Assembly (NCBI GenBank): GCA_014058105.1 | Contig: JACGCM010001948.1 | Coordinates: forward strand, 3,596,001 to 3,660,000 | Origin: Kingdonia uniflora | Taxonomy: Eukaryota > Streptophyta > Magnoliopsida > Ranunculales > Circaeasteraceae | DNA length: 64,000 nt | Direction of reading: 5' to 3' | In this document: positions 11,970-23,446 of the stretch, piece by piece | How positions within the stretch are numbered: the stretch's first letter is position 1 | Layout: the number at the start of each line of letters is the position of its first letter | Notes under the pieces: generated by a model | Database searches by the model: none | What the model was told of the DNA's origin: nothing | The model's input: the letters and a program-made list of their open reading frames with translations, nothing else | Translations under genes and position numbers: made by a program

Positions 11970-12134
11970 GTTGGAGGATGGACACAAGGGTATGACGGTC
12001 TCACGTTTGTATCAGTAAGGGGAGCAGGCCACGAAGTCCCTCTACATAGACCACAACTTTCTCTTGTTCTTGTCAAGGCCTTCTTGTCAGAAACCGCAAT
12101 GCCCACTATGCCACAGGTTATTACTGATTATTGA
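11970..12134 (+). pseudogene. Serine carboxypeptidase-like (S10) C-terminal exon, captured
   Basis: After an AACAG acceptor (11967-11969) the frame reads [20 protein letters not shown], then [20 protein letters not shown], and reaches TGA at 12132. The RGAGHEVP motif contains the catalytic His of the S10 family, and the exon has the normal C-terminal layout. It is open and looks little damaged. Only this last exon, about 54 codons of a protein near 450-500, is present. Confidence 0.82.
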
Positions 12135-12408
12135 GTTTACACGAAAAGGAAAATTGTGTTATGGGGAAATACGTGCTCCTTGACTGTAGCACTAACAAGT
12201 CTTTGTTGTACTAGATGAGTCTTGTCACAGTCACAATACCAAGAATATTGTTTCATTGCCCAATAAAGAACTTTAACATTCGCTTGTGTGTCAGATGTAT
12301 TATCTTGTTAAGCCGTTGTTGCAAGTAAATTTCTGTTTTTAAATTTTTTGCCCAATAATATGTGATGCAAAAGCTGCAGGGCAAAAATATAATTTTTTTG
12401 AATTTTCA
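12135..12408. other. Sequence downstream of the carboxypeptidase exon
   Basis: Probably the captured gene's 3' UTR (AATAAAG near 12262). Nothing else recognised. Confidence 0.35.
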
Positions 12409-12809
12409 GACGAACAACATTACTTTTACGATGATGTAAACTCTTATGTTTTGTGTATCTAAGTCACTTTCTACATGACTTCAATACTTCAATTACGTAA
12501 CTTTTAACATGACGATAATTCTTCACTTACACCACTTTTAACGTGACGTGAATTCTTTAATTACGTTATTTCTTAGATGACGTGAAAAGTACCAATTACG
12601 TCGTTTTTAAATGAAGTAAATGAATAGAGGTTGGTTACTACGAAGACACTTTTAACGTTACTTTTTTAATATAAAAACGTCATTAAAAAAGTGACGTAAA
12701 TGCATAGTACTAACCAAGCTGTCTTGGTCAACGTCGCTTGCAAAAGTAACGTTATTTTTATTTCACGTCACTTTTTTTAGTGACGTAAATACCCTTATTT
12801 GTTGTAGTG
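12409..12809 (-). repeat. CACTA right subterminal repeats and terminal inverted repeat
   Basis: Dense array of short motifs built on ACGT in both orientations (tgacgt, acgtaa, aacgtcac) from 12409 on, ending TTGTAGTG at 12809. Such arrays bind the transposase accessory protein in En/Spm elements. The terminus, read inward, is CACTACAACAAAT. Confidence 0.72.
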
Positions 12810-13830
12810 AAATTTAATGACTTTTCTAAGGGATGAACCCTAATCAGTGTTGTGGGAGCAAGAATGCATATCCCATACACTAGCTGGAAGCTGTGATCGT
12901 AATAACAGTGGCCTAACAATTATCTTAAATCGCTTGATTAGGTTCTTCCTCAATCCCGAGTTGGGTATGGTATGGGGTACTCACGATGCTCGATCATTTA
13001 TCCTATTTAGCGGTAAAATAATCATCAAAAGCCTGTGAGTTCAACTCCCAAGCCCCCGTCAAGTCGCATCGATCGACTTTGATCGGTTAATCCAGGAGCT
13101 GAGCCTGCGATCGAATGATCCAAGTGAGAAGTCGTGCCAACGTTGCATTCTTAGAACCATCTCCTAGATGTATTTTTTATGACCATAAATATTCAAGTGT
13201 GCCACTATGTGGATAGAAAGGTCCACATGGGTCTCCATGGATGCGCTTGGAGCAAAGGCTAGAGATTCCACTCCACCTTGGTCATAATAGACTGTCCTTG
13301 AAAGCAATCGTGACACGTACACTCTCTGGATCTTCTCTCCTTTCAAAGAAAGTTCAGATGTAACCCCAATAATTCTCTTCACTATCCGAGCCCTGAGGAG
13401 TGTATTGGAAACCGTTCCAATAGTGTGTTCTAACCTTTAGACATGAAGTGAATGCACAAAACCTTGTTTGTCATTTTCTCCGATAGTCATTACGTGATAA
13501 GCATTATCATGTATCACCCTAAACTCAGTAAAATCCGGCTGGATGTACTAGTTTATAAAATGGTCTAGATACTCTGTATCGTATCGTTAGAGAGTAATAA
13601 TGTGACGCACTCAGTGCGTTCTATCATGTTGGCCGTGCCAATGATATTCGTGCCATCCCCGATGTACAAGGGTAGACAAGAAATATAATCATATTTTAAG
13701 TGCATAGTACTAATGTCTCTTAGACATGTATCGCCACTCATCCGATTATCGGTCATGCTCAATGAGCAGATAGATCCATAGGCAGGTTGTATGTAGTAGA
13801 TCAACTATCATACATAGAATTTAATTACTT
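12810..13830 (-). pseudogene. Copia-A protease and integrase core, decayed
   Basis: Reading on the minus strand from 13830 down, aspartic-protease-region similarity (13565-13804, with GTANMIERTECVTLLL) is followed by NGYHVMTIGEN near 13490 and integrase similarity (near 13070-12990, a patch ending EFNSQAFDDYF). It ends at the CACTA boundary within the stretch that is usually SYHKFSPLQ. The catalytic protease triad (DSA/DSG) is lost, and many stops are present. The element's integrase continues at 2760. Confidence 0.65.
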
Positions 13831-14035
13831 GCCAAGTAATAAATTCGAATAATCATAATTTATTAGAACAAATCAATCTCATGTATGTCACGAGCACTTG
13901 ATTGAAATATAAATGATATGTTCCCCACAAAATCAAAAATACTGACAATAAAATATAAATCAAGTCTGTCTAAAAAAGAAACTACTAGTATTATCTCTAA
14001 TGTGACATCACATGACTCTGAAGAATCGTTACGGA

Positions 14036-15000
14036 TTACTCCGTCTGTGGATCCATGATGGCATCAGTGTCGCCACAGAAGTCTGACCTTGCTAACTTTG
14101 TATTGATAGAAGTTATGTCAGCGGTGATGTGGTTAGCCTGGACTTTGACTCTAGATACCCATGGTGTCTTGCAGTCACAAAACCAGTGTCCAGCTGCCCC
14201 ACATCTCAAGCAAGGAGATTCAAAATCTAACTTCTTGATCTTCTTTGGTGTTTGTGGTGTTCCAACCTTTTTAAACCTGTTATGCTTCTGAGGGCCTAAG
14301 AATCCCTGATTCCTGCCTTCAGTCGTCTTCCCACTCCTAGAACCCTGTTCATGGTTGTCTCTGTCATGAGATAAGATCTTTCGTGCAGCTCCTCTTAGGA
14401 GGAAACCTCTTGCTTTTCCCAAAAAACAAATGTGTTATCTTGTTCCACAACGAGCAAGAGTTGGATTAGATCTCCAGGATAACTAAATTCCATTTTTGCA
14501 TACTCGTCCTTGAGAGCAACATGTGAATGCAGAAATGTGGAAATAGTCTTTTGCAAAACCTCTTTGTCTAAGACATAATCGTTATTGAGCCTCCTGGCTG
14601 TAACAATTTTCTACAGTGGTGAATTATAGGCAGCTACAGTCTTGAAGTCACATAGCCTGAAGTTGTTCCAGCGGTTACGGTTCTTATAGTTCGCTAGGGC
14701 CTGTTGAAGACCAAAACGTTCTTCTAAGCTGGTCCATAACGCATATGGAGTTCCGTAACGGAGATGCTGAAATTTTTGCCCCGGGTCAAGGTGGGCGCGC
14801 ATAGCCAACATGGCATGTGCCCTGAGTGGTTCTGAAATGGTGTTATCTGCAATAATTGACTTTGAGACATTCATTGTCTGTAGATGGAGTTTTATGTCCG
14901 TACACCAAGACAGGTAGTTGGAACGTGGGGTGGCAGACATCTGTAATGCAAAATGTATATCGTAATTAGTGACAATACTCGATATACATTTCAAATGCAT
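14036..15000 (-). pseudogene. Copia-A gag with CCHC zinc knuckle, broken
   Basis: The N-terminal frame (14611-15000) has the copia gag pattern RSNYLSWCTDIKLHL, then DPGQKFQHLRYGTPYALWTS and LEERF. A second frame (14036-14422) carries a zinc knuckle, CLRCGAAGHWFCDC, in CX2CX4HX4C spacing. A stop and frameshift near 14611 separate the two. Gag packages element RNA in virus-like particles. This is the 5' part of the element whose pol is at 12810-13830 and 238-2760. Confidence 0.75.
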
Positions 15001-16200
15001 TAAAGACAGATCATAGTACTTAGAATAATGAAAAATAAATGATTTCTAATCATTTTATAGTTGAACCACATTCATATTCTAGAACTCATGTAATTCTGTT
15101 CTAATGATTAAATTCCAAATTTACCCTGTAAAATGACAATCTTAATATTAGATGTGTGCTTTAATAGAATCTTAACCAAAATTGATATTCAAAACCACCA
15201 AATGTGTGCGTTCCTTATGAAATCCAATTGAAGTACATGATTTCCAATCATTACTAAAGGCAATTCATATTATAGAAGTCAGTGATTCTCAATCATTACT
15301 TATAAGTGAACCTTGTTCATATTCTATTAAGCATTAATTCCTAAATTTACCCCGTAAAATGGTGAACTTAACCTTAAAGTGCGTTGTAATAGAGTCTTAG
15401 CCAAGACAACTATTGAAAACCACTAAATGTGTGTTTTCCTTATTCTGAGAACTAGGGTGTTATGGACCCTTAAGTTCAATAAAGGTAGGTATATTCTAGC
15501 TAAATGACCCTATTTGCTACGAATATGAGGGGTATTAGATGTTTAGCTAACAAGTGATTCCATCCTGAAGTCAGATGGGTTCACAAGATAGGTTGATTAG
15601 GCCTGTCTTTGAACTAATATTCTAGGGAACTATATGTTGCTATTAATGCCTATATGCCTCTAAATGTTATGCATGTAATATCTAATTGCACCTAGATGCA
15701 AAAAATTAGTTTCTTAGATACCAAGTTTTTAGAAATAAGACTAAGTCAATTCCCAATTGAGCTCTAGTTATTTGTCATTGACAATTAACTATGATTTAGA
15801 TATGACTCACAGTCGTATACTAAATTAGTATTATTATTTATGATCCCTGATCATGATAATTAGTATCCTAGGGGCATACCAGTAATATGCTATAAGCTAT
15901 CGTAATATACTTAAATAAGTATTACACCATTTACTTATATCACATATAAGTGAGCCAATGTTCCTGTACGAGGCACCTCTTCCCAAAAAATTTTAAAAAA
16001 TATTTTCATAATTTTTTTTCAAAATAGGTCACCCACGGGGTAGGTCCAATCAATAAGAATTTTTCAAAAAAAATTGGGCTCAATTTGACCAAAAATTGGG
16101 CTATTTAAAGCCGTTTTAGTGTTTGGACCGGTCTAACTCGGTCTGGGTCAAGGCCTAGACCGAGTTGACTAGTTTGAACCAGTCTGATCTGGTCTGCCAC
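15001..16200. other. Probable copia-A 5' untranslated/LTR region and unknown DNA
   Basis: On the minus strand TTGGTATCTAAGAAAC (about 15711-15726) resembles an initiator-Met-tRNA primer-binding site (TGGTATCAGAGC), suggesting the 5' LTR begins just above 15726. I could not match it to the 3' LTR at 1-237. Related attcctaatcatt and ccaaat patches recur near 15050-15420. 15960-16200 is A/T-homopolymer rich. Confidence 0.35.
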
Positions 16201-16344
16201 GTGTTACGCACACCCGGTCACATGTGCCACACGCACGGGGTGCATACGTGTCACATACGCACACGTGCCTGACACGTCACTGCTATGGCAACGACGGAAA
16301 ATATTCTGGTGACCGGTGAGGAATATTCCGGTGAATAGAACACC

Positions 16345-16430
16345 ACCACCATTACTGGCGGCGGTGTTCTTTTTACCGTGCAGTGTTTTGATTACCGCGC
16401 AGTAAATAGAACACCGCCGCCAGCACTGAT
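16345..16430. repeat. GC-rich inverted repeat (ggcggcggtgttc / gaacaccgccgcc)
   Basis: The arms at about 16356-16368 and 16409-16421 are complementary. The sequence accgcgcagtaa between them resembles accgcgcggtgttttgatt at 19600-19620, on the other side of the plant-mobile-domain gene. It may mark the borders of a mobile unit. Confidence 0.4.
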
Positions 16431-16689
16431 CTTTCACAACCACTAGTACTTCTTGTGGGTCCTTTACAACAACTATTTTTGGCATCCTAACAGCTATTTT
16501 TTGCTTTATATAAATGTTGGATGGCGATTCTCTAACAACAGGTCCTCTACTTTAACTCAATAATGCTGACTTTTTAAGCTCTAACACAGGATTCTTCAAT
16601 GGTATTTGGCTAGAATGAGGACTGCGCCCTGGTTGCATCCTGACAGTATTTTGTTGATAATCCACCTCTCCGACTCAACTTTAATCAGT

Positions 16690-17060
16690 TATAGGATCGA
16701 GTTCATGTCCAATTCAGGGAGCACACAAAAATTCAATATCCTTCTGGAGATTTATACAATAGGTGGAATGTTTTTAAGGTTAAATGCGATGAGTTTCATG
16801 AAATAAGGAAGAGTATTGATAGACGGGTCAGATGTGTTCCACTAGCCTATATTCTGTGCGAAGCCAGATACGAATGGTATAAGAAATACAACCAGCTATT
16901 CCCGTTTGAGACTCCATACAATATTTTTTTACCGGAACTACATCCTGTCTGATGAGTTCACTACAAATTACCAACTTTCACTCTATGAACGGGATCCGCT
17001 TCCCCTTACTGAATGGTCTGAGTTTAATCCATACATCAGTCGTGAACGATGAATTAAGTT
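16690..17060 (+). pseudogene. Unidentified coding-like remnant
   Basis: One plus-strand frame reads RWNVFKVKCDEFHEIRKSID and later PLAYILCEARYEWYKKYNQL without a stop to about 16950, with charged and aromatic composition typical of real protein. A frameshift follows. I do not recognise the family. It lies between the unresolved copia flank and the plant-mobile-domain gene on the opposite strand. Confidence 0.3.
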
Positions 17061-17222
17061 TAATTGTATCTGTTTTGAGTTTCATTTCGTGCGTAGAACT
17101 ACTATAATCAGAATTGTAATTGCATTTATATTTAAATTCAAGACAAAAAAATGATCAATATTGATTTATATAAAGAAATGGGACATCAGGTCGTAGAAGT
17201 ACTTATATAGAGAAACAAAAGT

Positions 17223-19473
17223 CTACAATAGAAATAATTTAACACTGATACACAAAATATCAAAAGTATACTCAGACAGGCCAATATCATCTTCAGTACC
17301 CTGTCCCCTGCGGATACTACCTGCTCCCCTGGTTCGCGAACCATGTCCATGGGTCTCCTGCCTCGTCCTCGCCCTACCTCCAGGTGGTAACGGTACCACC
17401 TGTACCGTCGATGTCCTCATCAGCTGTAAGTTCTGAATGGGACAAAGAAAATTTATTTAGATTCAGACAAAATAAATATGACCTTAAGAAGTAAACATAA
17501 ATAAATAAATAAATAAATTACTTACGTGTTGATATAGTTGGTCGTCAATACTGTCTATGTTCCTTATCAGAGCAGCGTTTTCATCAGTCAGCTGCTAGAT
17601 CATTTGGGCATCCCACGTAGACTCTGCAAGAGCGACTCACCGCATACCATGAGTCAGGTGTCGTAGCTCATCTGAGCTGTTGGAGGCAAACATGGGTGGT
17701 GGCTCCCTCAAGCAGTGGATGGGGACCGCCTCACGCCTCCCTGTCCACTCCATGTACAACCCCAGGTCTGGCCCCATCTCCAAGTCGAGCAGAGTAAAGT
17801 TCTGGGATAAGCTATGAACCTCTGCTAATATAACCACCACGGGTGTAATACCAGCCCTGAGTGTACTGAGTTCGAACAGATCTATATTTCCCATCCTCTG
17901 CGATTTTATCAACAGGTAACCTACCTCAAAAGTTTGGCTAGCCCAGTATGAGGCATAAATCTCTCGCTCTTCGTCCACCACAAACTAAGCACAGTCAACG
18001 AAGCTTGCCTGTATCAACGCCTGTAAATTAGCTAGACTAAGATATGATAACATATTGGACGGAGGATCCATCGGAATACCCGCAGTGCCAGTCAACTGTC
18101 TCCAACATCTATCCCCCAAGTAATACTCGCAGTTTCCATTTGGGACTTAAAGTCGCATCCTCTTACGGGACATGTATGACGCGGTATGTACGTTATCTAA
18201 CTGTATCGCCACAGATGTACCCCAAGGTTGCCAGTTGATCGACTCAATAGTCTGGTGGCCAATAAGGTATCTGGCTATAGTAAAAAAGTTCACAGTCTGG
18301 TAATTTGTTTTCTTCCTATTCTCCTTCTCCCATGCTTTGAAGCGAGAATACGACGTGATCTTCAGCGCTTCCTTGACAATAGGGTGACCAACCCCACAAT
18401 ACTCGTAGAACCAATACCGTATTTCAAAATAACATAAAAAATAATTAAAAATTCCATTTAGGATGTTTATTGGAAGATATTTGATTTTTAGCTTGTAAAG
18501 AAAAAGTGTTAGTGTACCTCAAAAAGTTGTAAAAATCTAGTGATGGCACCCCTGGTCGTGACTGTGGTATCCAAACCATGGTACAAAGAAGCAAAAATAG
18601 CAGAACCCTAGTCATATTCGGGAGCTTTGTCCAAATCAGCCATGGCCTCGAGATATACAAGCGGGACGGTGTCATTGGCCGTTTAGAACCATAAATATTC
18701 TATCATGAAAAGGATAAAAGCACGAACCACCGTAATGTTATCCGCCCGATCATCTGTGATAGTCAAGTATGTCATCAGATGTGCAATGCTGACGTTTCCA
18801 CTCTTTGAATTGTTGGATTCGATGCGGGGGAGCAATTGTCTCACCTCGGATAAAATACTCCATCGGTCGTCATACGACACCTGTGTAGGATATTTGTTAA
18901 TTGACAATGATGTCAGCATTGTGAAATCCATTGGAGTGATCCCTATCTCCACACACGGGAACAGAAAGTGTGAGTTGTCAGCCACCAACGCTCTGTTAGC
19001 TCATGAATTAGCCGATTATCGGAATTATCTAAGCATATTTCCATAATCCTCCTGAATATCTTTACCATTGGATCCCTTATTGTTGGAATTGTAGAAATCT
19101 CCTTCCAAACTTTTATCACCGTAGTGAATGTGCCGTGCGGATGCATCGAATTCCGATTCTGTTCATTGAAGCATTTTGTCAAACACTTGATTAACGGAAA
19201 TAACAAAGTCGCAATGTACGAAAAACTTACCGTGAGATCCTTACCAGTGTGATATATATGACTAACGCCGTCTGGGAGCGTGGTAATAAACCTGGTAATT
19301 GGAACATTGTCTTGGTTTGGGTGTGGTATGCCTTCATTTTGTTCTACCTCTTCAAATACAACTCTTTTTTTCTTCCTTTCGGACCTCGACCGAGTTACGA
19401 CTTGCTCTAGATTTCTTGTCCCTCTAAACCCAGGGAATGTACTGGGGTGTGGGTCTCCCTCTGGCATCTCCAT
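17223..19473 (-). pseudogene. Plant mobile domain (PMD/MAIN-like) gene, broken into pieces
   Basis: ATG at 19473 opens a 176-codon frame with a basic segment (RSRSERKKKRVVFEE) and ends with the domain start, HELTERWWLTTHTF. The next frame (18683-18988) continues LFPCVEIGITPMDFTMLTSL. Later frames at 18445-18675 and 17637-17981 carry later domain segments such as YWASQTFEVGYLL and RMGNIDLFELSTLRAGITPV. A basic Arg/Gly tail is at 17223-17420. This order matches MAINTENANCE OF MERISTEMS-like proteins, whose aminotransferase-like mobile domain occurs in host genes and in some MULE and gypsy elements. In-frame stops and frame changes without clear splice sites indicate a pseudogene. A transposon-borne copy is as likely as a host one. 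Confidence 0.7.
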
Positions 19474-19755
19474 TTGATTTTGCTAAAAATTGTAAAATTT
19501 TTCAAGCTTTTGGGTTCGAATTGATAGAGAAATGAGGAAACAGGGTGGGAGGGAGTCGAGTTGGGTTTGTATTTTGCAACAGATGAAGCAGCGGTAATCA
19601 GAACACCGCGCGGTGTTTTGATTGCAGATTAAAAAAAACAAAAAAAAACACGTCATTTGCTCTTATTTGCTGCTGGGAGAGGTGGAGTTTGGGTTGGGCT
19701 TTTTGTGGGCCAATCTGTCAGAGCCCACATCCAAGCTCAAACTGTTTGCTGGAGA

Positions 19756-19945
19756 TGCTCTTAAAATGGCGGAAAGATAACCCCTAAACAATATCTCTCT
19801 ATCATAAACCCAAAATATGAGTTTAACTACTGAGTGGCAGTCCTCAAAGACAGACATTCTTCACATTGCAAAGCGCTGCTTTTGTGCTTTTATTAATTAG
19901 TCCAAAGGCCATATCTAACTTCTCATTATGAAGGTAGATTTCCCA
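19756..19945 (-). pseudogene. Unit 1: DYW-domain remnant of an OTP81-like PPR gene
   Basis: Collinear with the 3' end of the intact gene at 50405-50580. Shared strings include aatatctctctatcataaac, gagttta, gtgcttttattaattagtcc and ccatatctaacttctc. Minus translation keeps the ghost of the terminal motif (EDCHSVVKLIFWVYDREIL for the intact CGDCHLVAKLVSRVYDREIV). Only the last ~60 codons survive. Confidence 0.75.
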
Positions 19946-20221
19946 ACCCTGAAATTAATTGCATAGTACACATTCCATACATAGTACTGTAGACATAAGC
20001 GCATTTTTTAAGTAATGGTAAGAAGTTTCCTACCTGGATACGGGGTCGTAGAAGAGGTAAACATGAAGCAACTGAGCTTAGATTTGCTTCACTTACTACA
20101 TATTGTGAAGGCAAGTGCTGATGTTTTACAAGGGAGGGAGGGAGGGTTTTTGATTGAATAATGCTGAACCTTTAAATCAAGTCTGAAATAACTCTAGAGT
20201 GGTAGCGTTTTTTGTTTTGTT
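19946..20221. other. Unit 1 spacer
   Basis: The minus-strand open frame 19926-20114 has a possible splice donor near 20035 but no recognisable domain. A gggaggg triplication sits near 20133-20145. Probably the collapsed rest of the PPR copy and its promoter. Confidence 0.3.
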
Positions 20222-20342
20222 TATGAGGCAAGCCGATTTTATATAGGGATCCGTAACCCTGAGTTTCCAACCTCAGAAGTTTCGAACCTACAACTCCTCT
20301 CTTGGTGGAGGGTCACAACCACCACTGAGCCAGGAGCCCAAT
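20222..20342 (-). mobile_element. tRNA-derived SINE
   Basis: The minus strand contains an RNA polymerase III A box (TGGCTCAGTGGT) near 20326 and a B box (GGTTCGAAACT) near 20280, about 40 bases apart as in tRNA-derived SINEs. The 3' boundary is uncertain. Confidence 0.6.
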
Positions 20343-21185
20343 GGTACCGTTAATAAGTTAACAAACACGAATCGCAAGGCCCATCAATGGTTTATGGAAA
20401 TAAAAATGCTCCTCATTGTAAGGTTTAAGACTCTAAAAAGGAGCTGGCCTTTGCAATAGTTAAGCAACTCGTCAACTCATGGACCGAATTTAGTTCTAGC
20501 TGTCCCTGACCTACCAAAAAGATTACCATGACAAATCTAAAAGATTTGATATCTCAGATTTGCACTTTTCCACCTTAAAAACTACAGTAAAAAGATAGAT
20601 ATATAGATAGATAGAAACGGTGTCCAACTAGAAGGGAGAGAGGAGAGGAATGCAGGGGAGTCTCTCTTATTTTGAGACTTCAATTCACCCGTTACAACAT
20701 TTCTCGCATGGAATATTCCTTGTGTCATGCACAAAGTACGTACACAAGCACAGTAGTAAAGTTGTAACTCTAAAGTACCCCATATCTAGGCATGCAACAA
20801 GAAAGCAGTGTGATCAAACGCATACAAAAATATCAAGGTGTTTATAATACAGTTAAAATAGAGATGGTAAAATGACAGACCTAGAGGCTTGAGTAGAAGA
20901 ACTGGGGAAGATATTTTGTGTTATATATAGTGAGATCCGTATACATGGAATTAAGCTTTCAAAATCACAAGAATACCCCTTGGATGAACATGCACCATAC
21001 CTAATGAAGTACATCTGAGGGAAGCCACATTTTGTGCGCAAACTGGCAGACAAGCTATTCGCCTATACACTATAATATTCGTCATTAGAGGAAGATAACC
21101 TAGATGAAAAGAACAATAACTAGAACAGCAAGCATATAGTGAAATGTCTAGGTTGCCGTTTGCTCTCTCCCACCATACAGGGTAA

Positions 21186-21305
21186 GAGGCAGTCAAGCTA
21201 GATAAGGAGACTGCCTATGAACCACTAAAGGGCTCTTGGTATGTTAGTTTACCTACTCTTTGGAGGACATAGGCAAGTCATCCTTGTCTACCAAACTACA
21301 CTCTC
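21186..21305 (-). ncRNA. MIR169: MIR169-type microRNA precursor, copy 1
   Basis: The minus strand carries on the 5' arm a 21-mer (21270-21290) starting TAGACAAGGATGACTTGCC. It differs from the usual miR169 (TAGCCAAGGATGACTTGCC) at position 4. The 3' arm (about 21194-21220) is CATAGGCAGTCTCCTTATCT. The arms pair with one bulge and a few mismatches around a ~50-base loop. The position-4 change is matched by a compensating change in the opposite arm, keeping a pair (A-U for C-G), while position 5 becomes a C/A mismatch. miR169 silences NF-YA transcription-factor mRNAs in the cytoplasm. Confidence 0.8.
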
Positions 21306-21330
21306 ATCTTCATGTAAGTCCTAAAACCTC

Positions 21331-21338
21331 TATTTATA
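21331..21338 (-). promoter_or_regulatory. TATA box upstream of MIR169 copy 1
   Basis: TATAAATAGAGG on the minus strand, the same motif as at copies 2 and 3, but only 41 bases from the mature sequence here because about 60 bases present in the other copies are missing. Confidence 0.5.
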
Positions 21339-23446
21339 AGGAAATTAGAGATTAATACGTGAATATAGCCGTGGATGGTCAAGTTGTCTTGCTCATAGGT
21401 TTTTCATTGACCCAATGTCACTAATTAACTTTAATGTTGTAGAGGTTCCCCTTTTTTCCATGAAGAATATATTCCTGCAGTATGACATAACTGCAATGTC
21501 CAGGCTAAAGATTTTTTTTTTTTTTTTTCAGGCAAGCCGCAAAACTCATATAAAAGGTGTATTGTTCTTCCATATAGAACTTTTAAGCAAATTGGATTTG
21601 ATCAATTTATCATCTTTTACTCTTTTAGCCCTTCTAAAGCTCATAATTGTATCTCTTGAGGCTGCATTCCTGTGACTTTGCTAAAGTTAAGATGCCTAGT
21701 CCCCGAGGAATATATGGATTTTGTATGAAATCTTTGCATATATATTCTTTATTCCCACCCAGCACAGGTCAATGCGTTTTAAAAATAATAACAAAATTTG
21801 TTCTCTGACCCAAATAATGGTTGACCTGTATTTCACACTCTTTATCCAAAAAAGGGCAGTCTTGATAGAAGCCAAGAAAACTTGAACATGAGAAAGTGCC
21901 CAAATGGTAAATTAAAATTTATGTACAAATTTCCCAGATTATTTACTACGGTTATTATTTATATGTGCTTACGATGTTAAATGTAACAAATATCAAAAAC
22001 CTGGTTTGAGTTCTTGTTTGTTTAGTGATGCTTTCCATGCTTGAGATATGTTTCCTTTTCTCTTTGACAGACTAAATATCATTCTTAGTGGTCTAGTTAT
22101 GAGTTCTTACAAGAAAATCGGGAATATTCACTTCCAATGCAAATGGACTAAGGTTTTGCAATTGGTTGGATATGACACGACAACCATCCATACTGTGATG
22201 GATATGAGATAAGACACGCATTGAACCACAAGGTGGGAACAACTCCTGTCAACCATCAAAAGGAGAAGTGCGGAAGAGCCTAACCCCAGAAAAAGAATTC
22301 CATAATATAGTAGGCACGTTTTTCTTATTAAATGTCTATTCCTAGTTATTTGTTTGAAAACATTCATACCTGACACAGGCCATTTGTTATAACTTCATGT
22401 TGCTCGAATCTGAATATTCTGAACTTGATTTAGGAGTGAAATTTGGGTTAACTTTTCCTTGTTTATAACTAGGGTCAATGCAGAAAATGAGTTTAACACT
22501 GTCAGCAAAAAATGCACTCTAACAAACCTTGGATGTTGTCTGTATTCATGTCCGCTCATTTGTAGCCGTAATTGCAGGAAGTAACCAATTTTAAATGAGC
22601 GCCAGTAAATGCCTACAATTAATTCAACTCCATTGGTGTATCATTCTATAAGCATTTTTCGTCATGAATGTAGTTGAAAGATTGAAAATTTTAGTATTAT
22701 GATTCTAGGAAGTATTTAAGTATTTTTTAGACTTCTTTCTCCAAATACACAATATACTGTGCACCTCCTTATTCCAAATATTGATGACTAGGTCAGAGCA
22801 AGTATATATCTACAGAGAAATTCGACAAAGATCACATAAAAACACAGAAAATAGCTGAATGTGTTCAAAAATTGGATTGTCATATAACTGAATCCAAGCC
22901 ATAAGAATTGCTATGTGCTGAACAGTACTGGGGAAAATAGAGTTTAAATTTTGGAAGGAGGGGGCTATATCTCTCTCCGATCTGGCATTTAGCCTCCTTT
23001 TTGTTTGTAAAATTAAAAGTTGTGTACGGCAGAAGCTCAAGCAAATCAAAACTAGCCCACAGTTTATTATAATTTATCTATTCATGCTTATAATGGGTTT
23101 AGCTGCATCTCCCCGTTTTCTTGATTGTTCATAGTAATGTTATCCATAAAATCGGACATTTGTTTCAAGGATTTTACTCACATAGATCTTTTCATCTTAT
23201 AACAGGTTTCCAATAGAAAAACTTAAATAATATCTTTCAGAATAAAGGTAACAGAGTAAGACTAACCTGAGATCTGGTTGACAAGACTACATGGGATGCT
23301 TGCCCTGTTTAATCAACAACAGGCTTTAACAAACTTCATCAAGGATGCATTTTAATTTCCTGGACACCTTGATGAGGGTTATGCTTTGGTGGCCATATTG
23401 CATTGGGTTCACCGTCCCAACTTTAGATCGAACCATGCACTGAAAC

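Larger units (their letters stand above)
2761..12809. mobile_element. Non-autonomous CACTA (En/Spm-type) transposon carrying captured gene fragments
   Basis: The left end begins CACTGCAAGAAAATATGG. The right end, read inward on the minus strand, begins CACTACAACAAATAAGGG. About 19 of the first 29 bases match by hand. Both ends carry subterminal copies of ACGTCA/TGACGT-type motifs, dense at 12409-12809 and sparser at 2761-2960. The flanking three bases are taa (2758-2760) and aaa (12810-12812), an imperfect 3-bp target duplication. Independent support comes from the host copia integrase, whose reading stops at 12810 and resumes at 2760 within the same conserved stretch. No CACTA transposase (TNPD/TNPA) was recognised, so it is non-autonomous. 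All recognised cargo lies on the plus strand and keeps introns, so it was captured as genomic DNA, apart from a possibly intronless BOR piece. Confidence 0.8.

Noticed and set aside
13005..13080. tRNA-like gttcaactcccaag near 13040
   Set aside because: It is part of copia-A integrase (EFNSQAFDDYF on the minus strand) and no cloverleaf forms around it.
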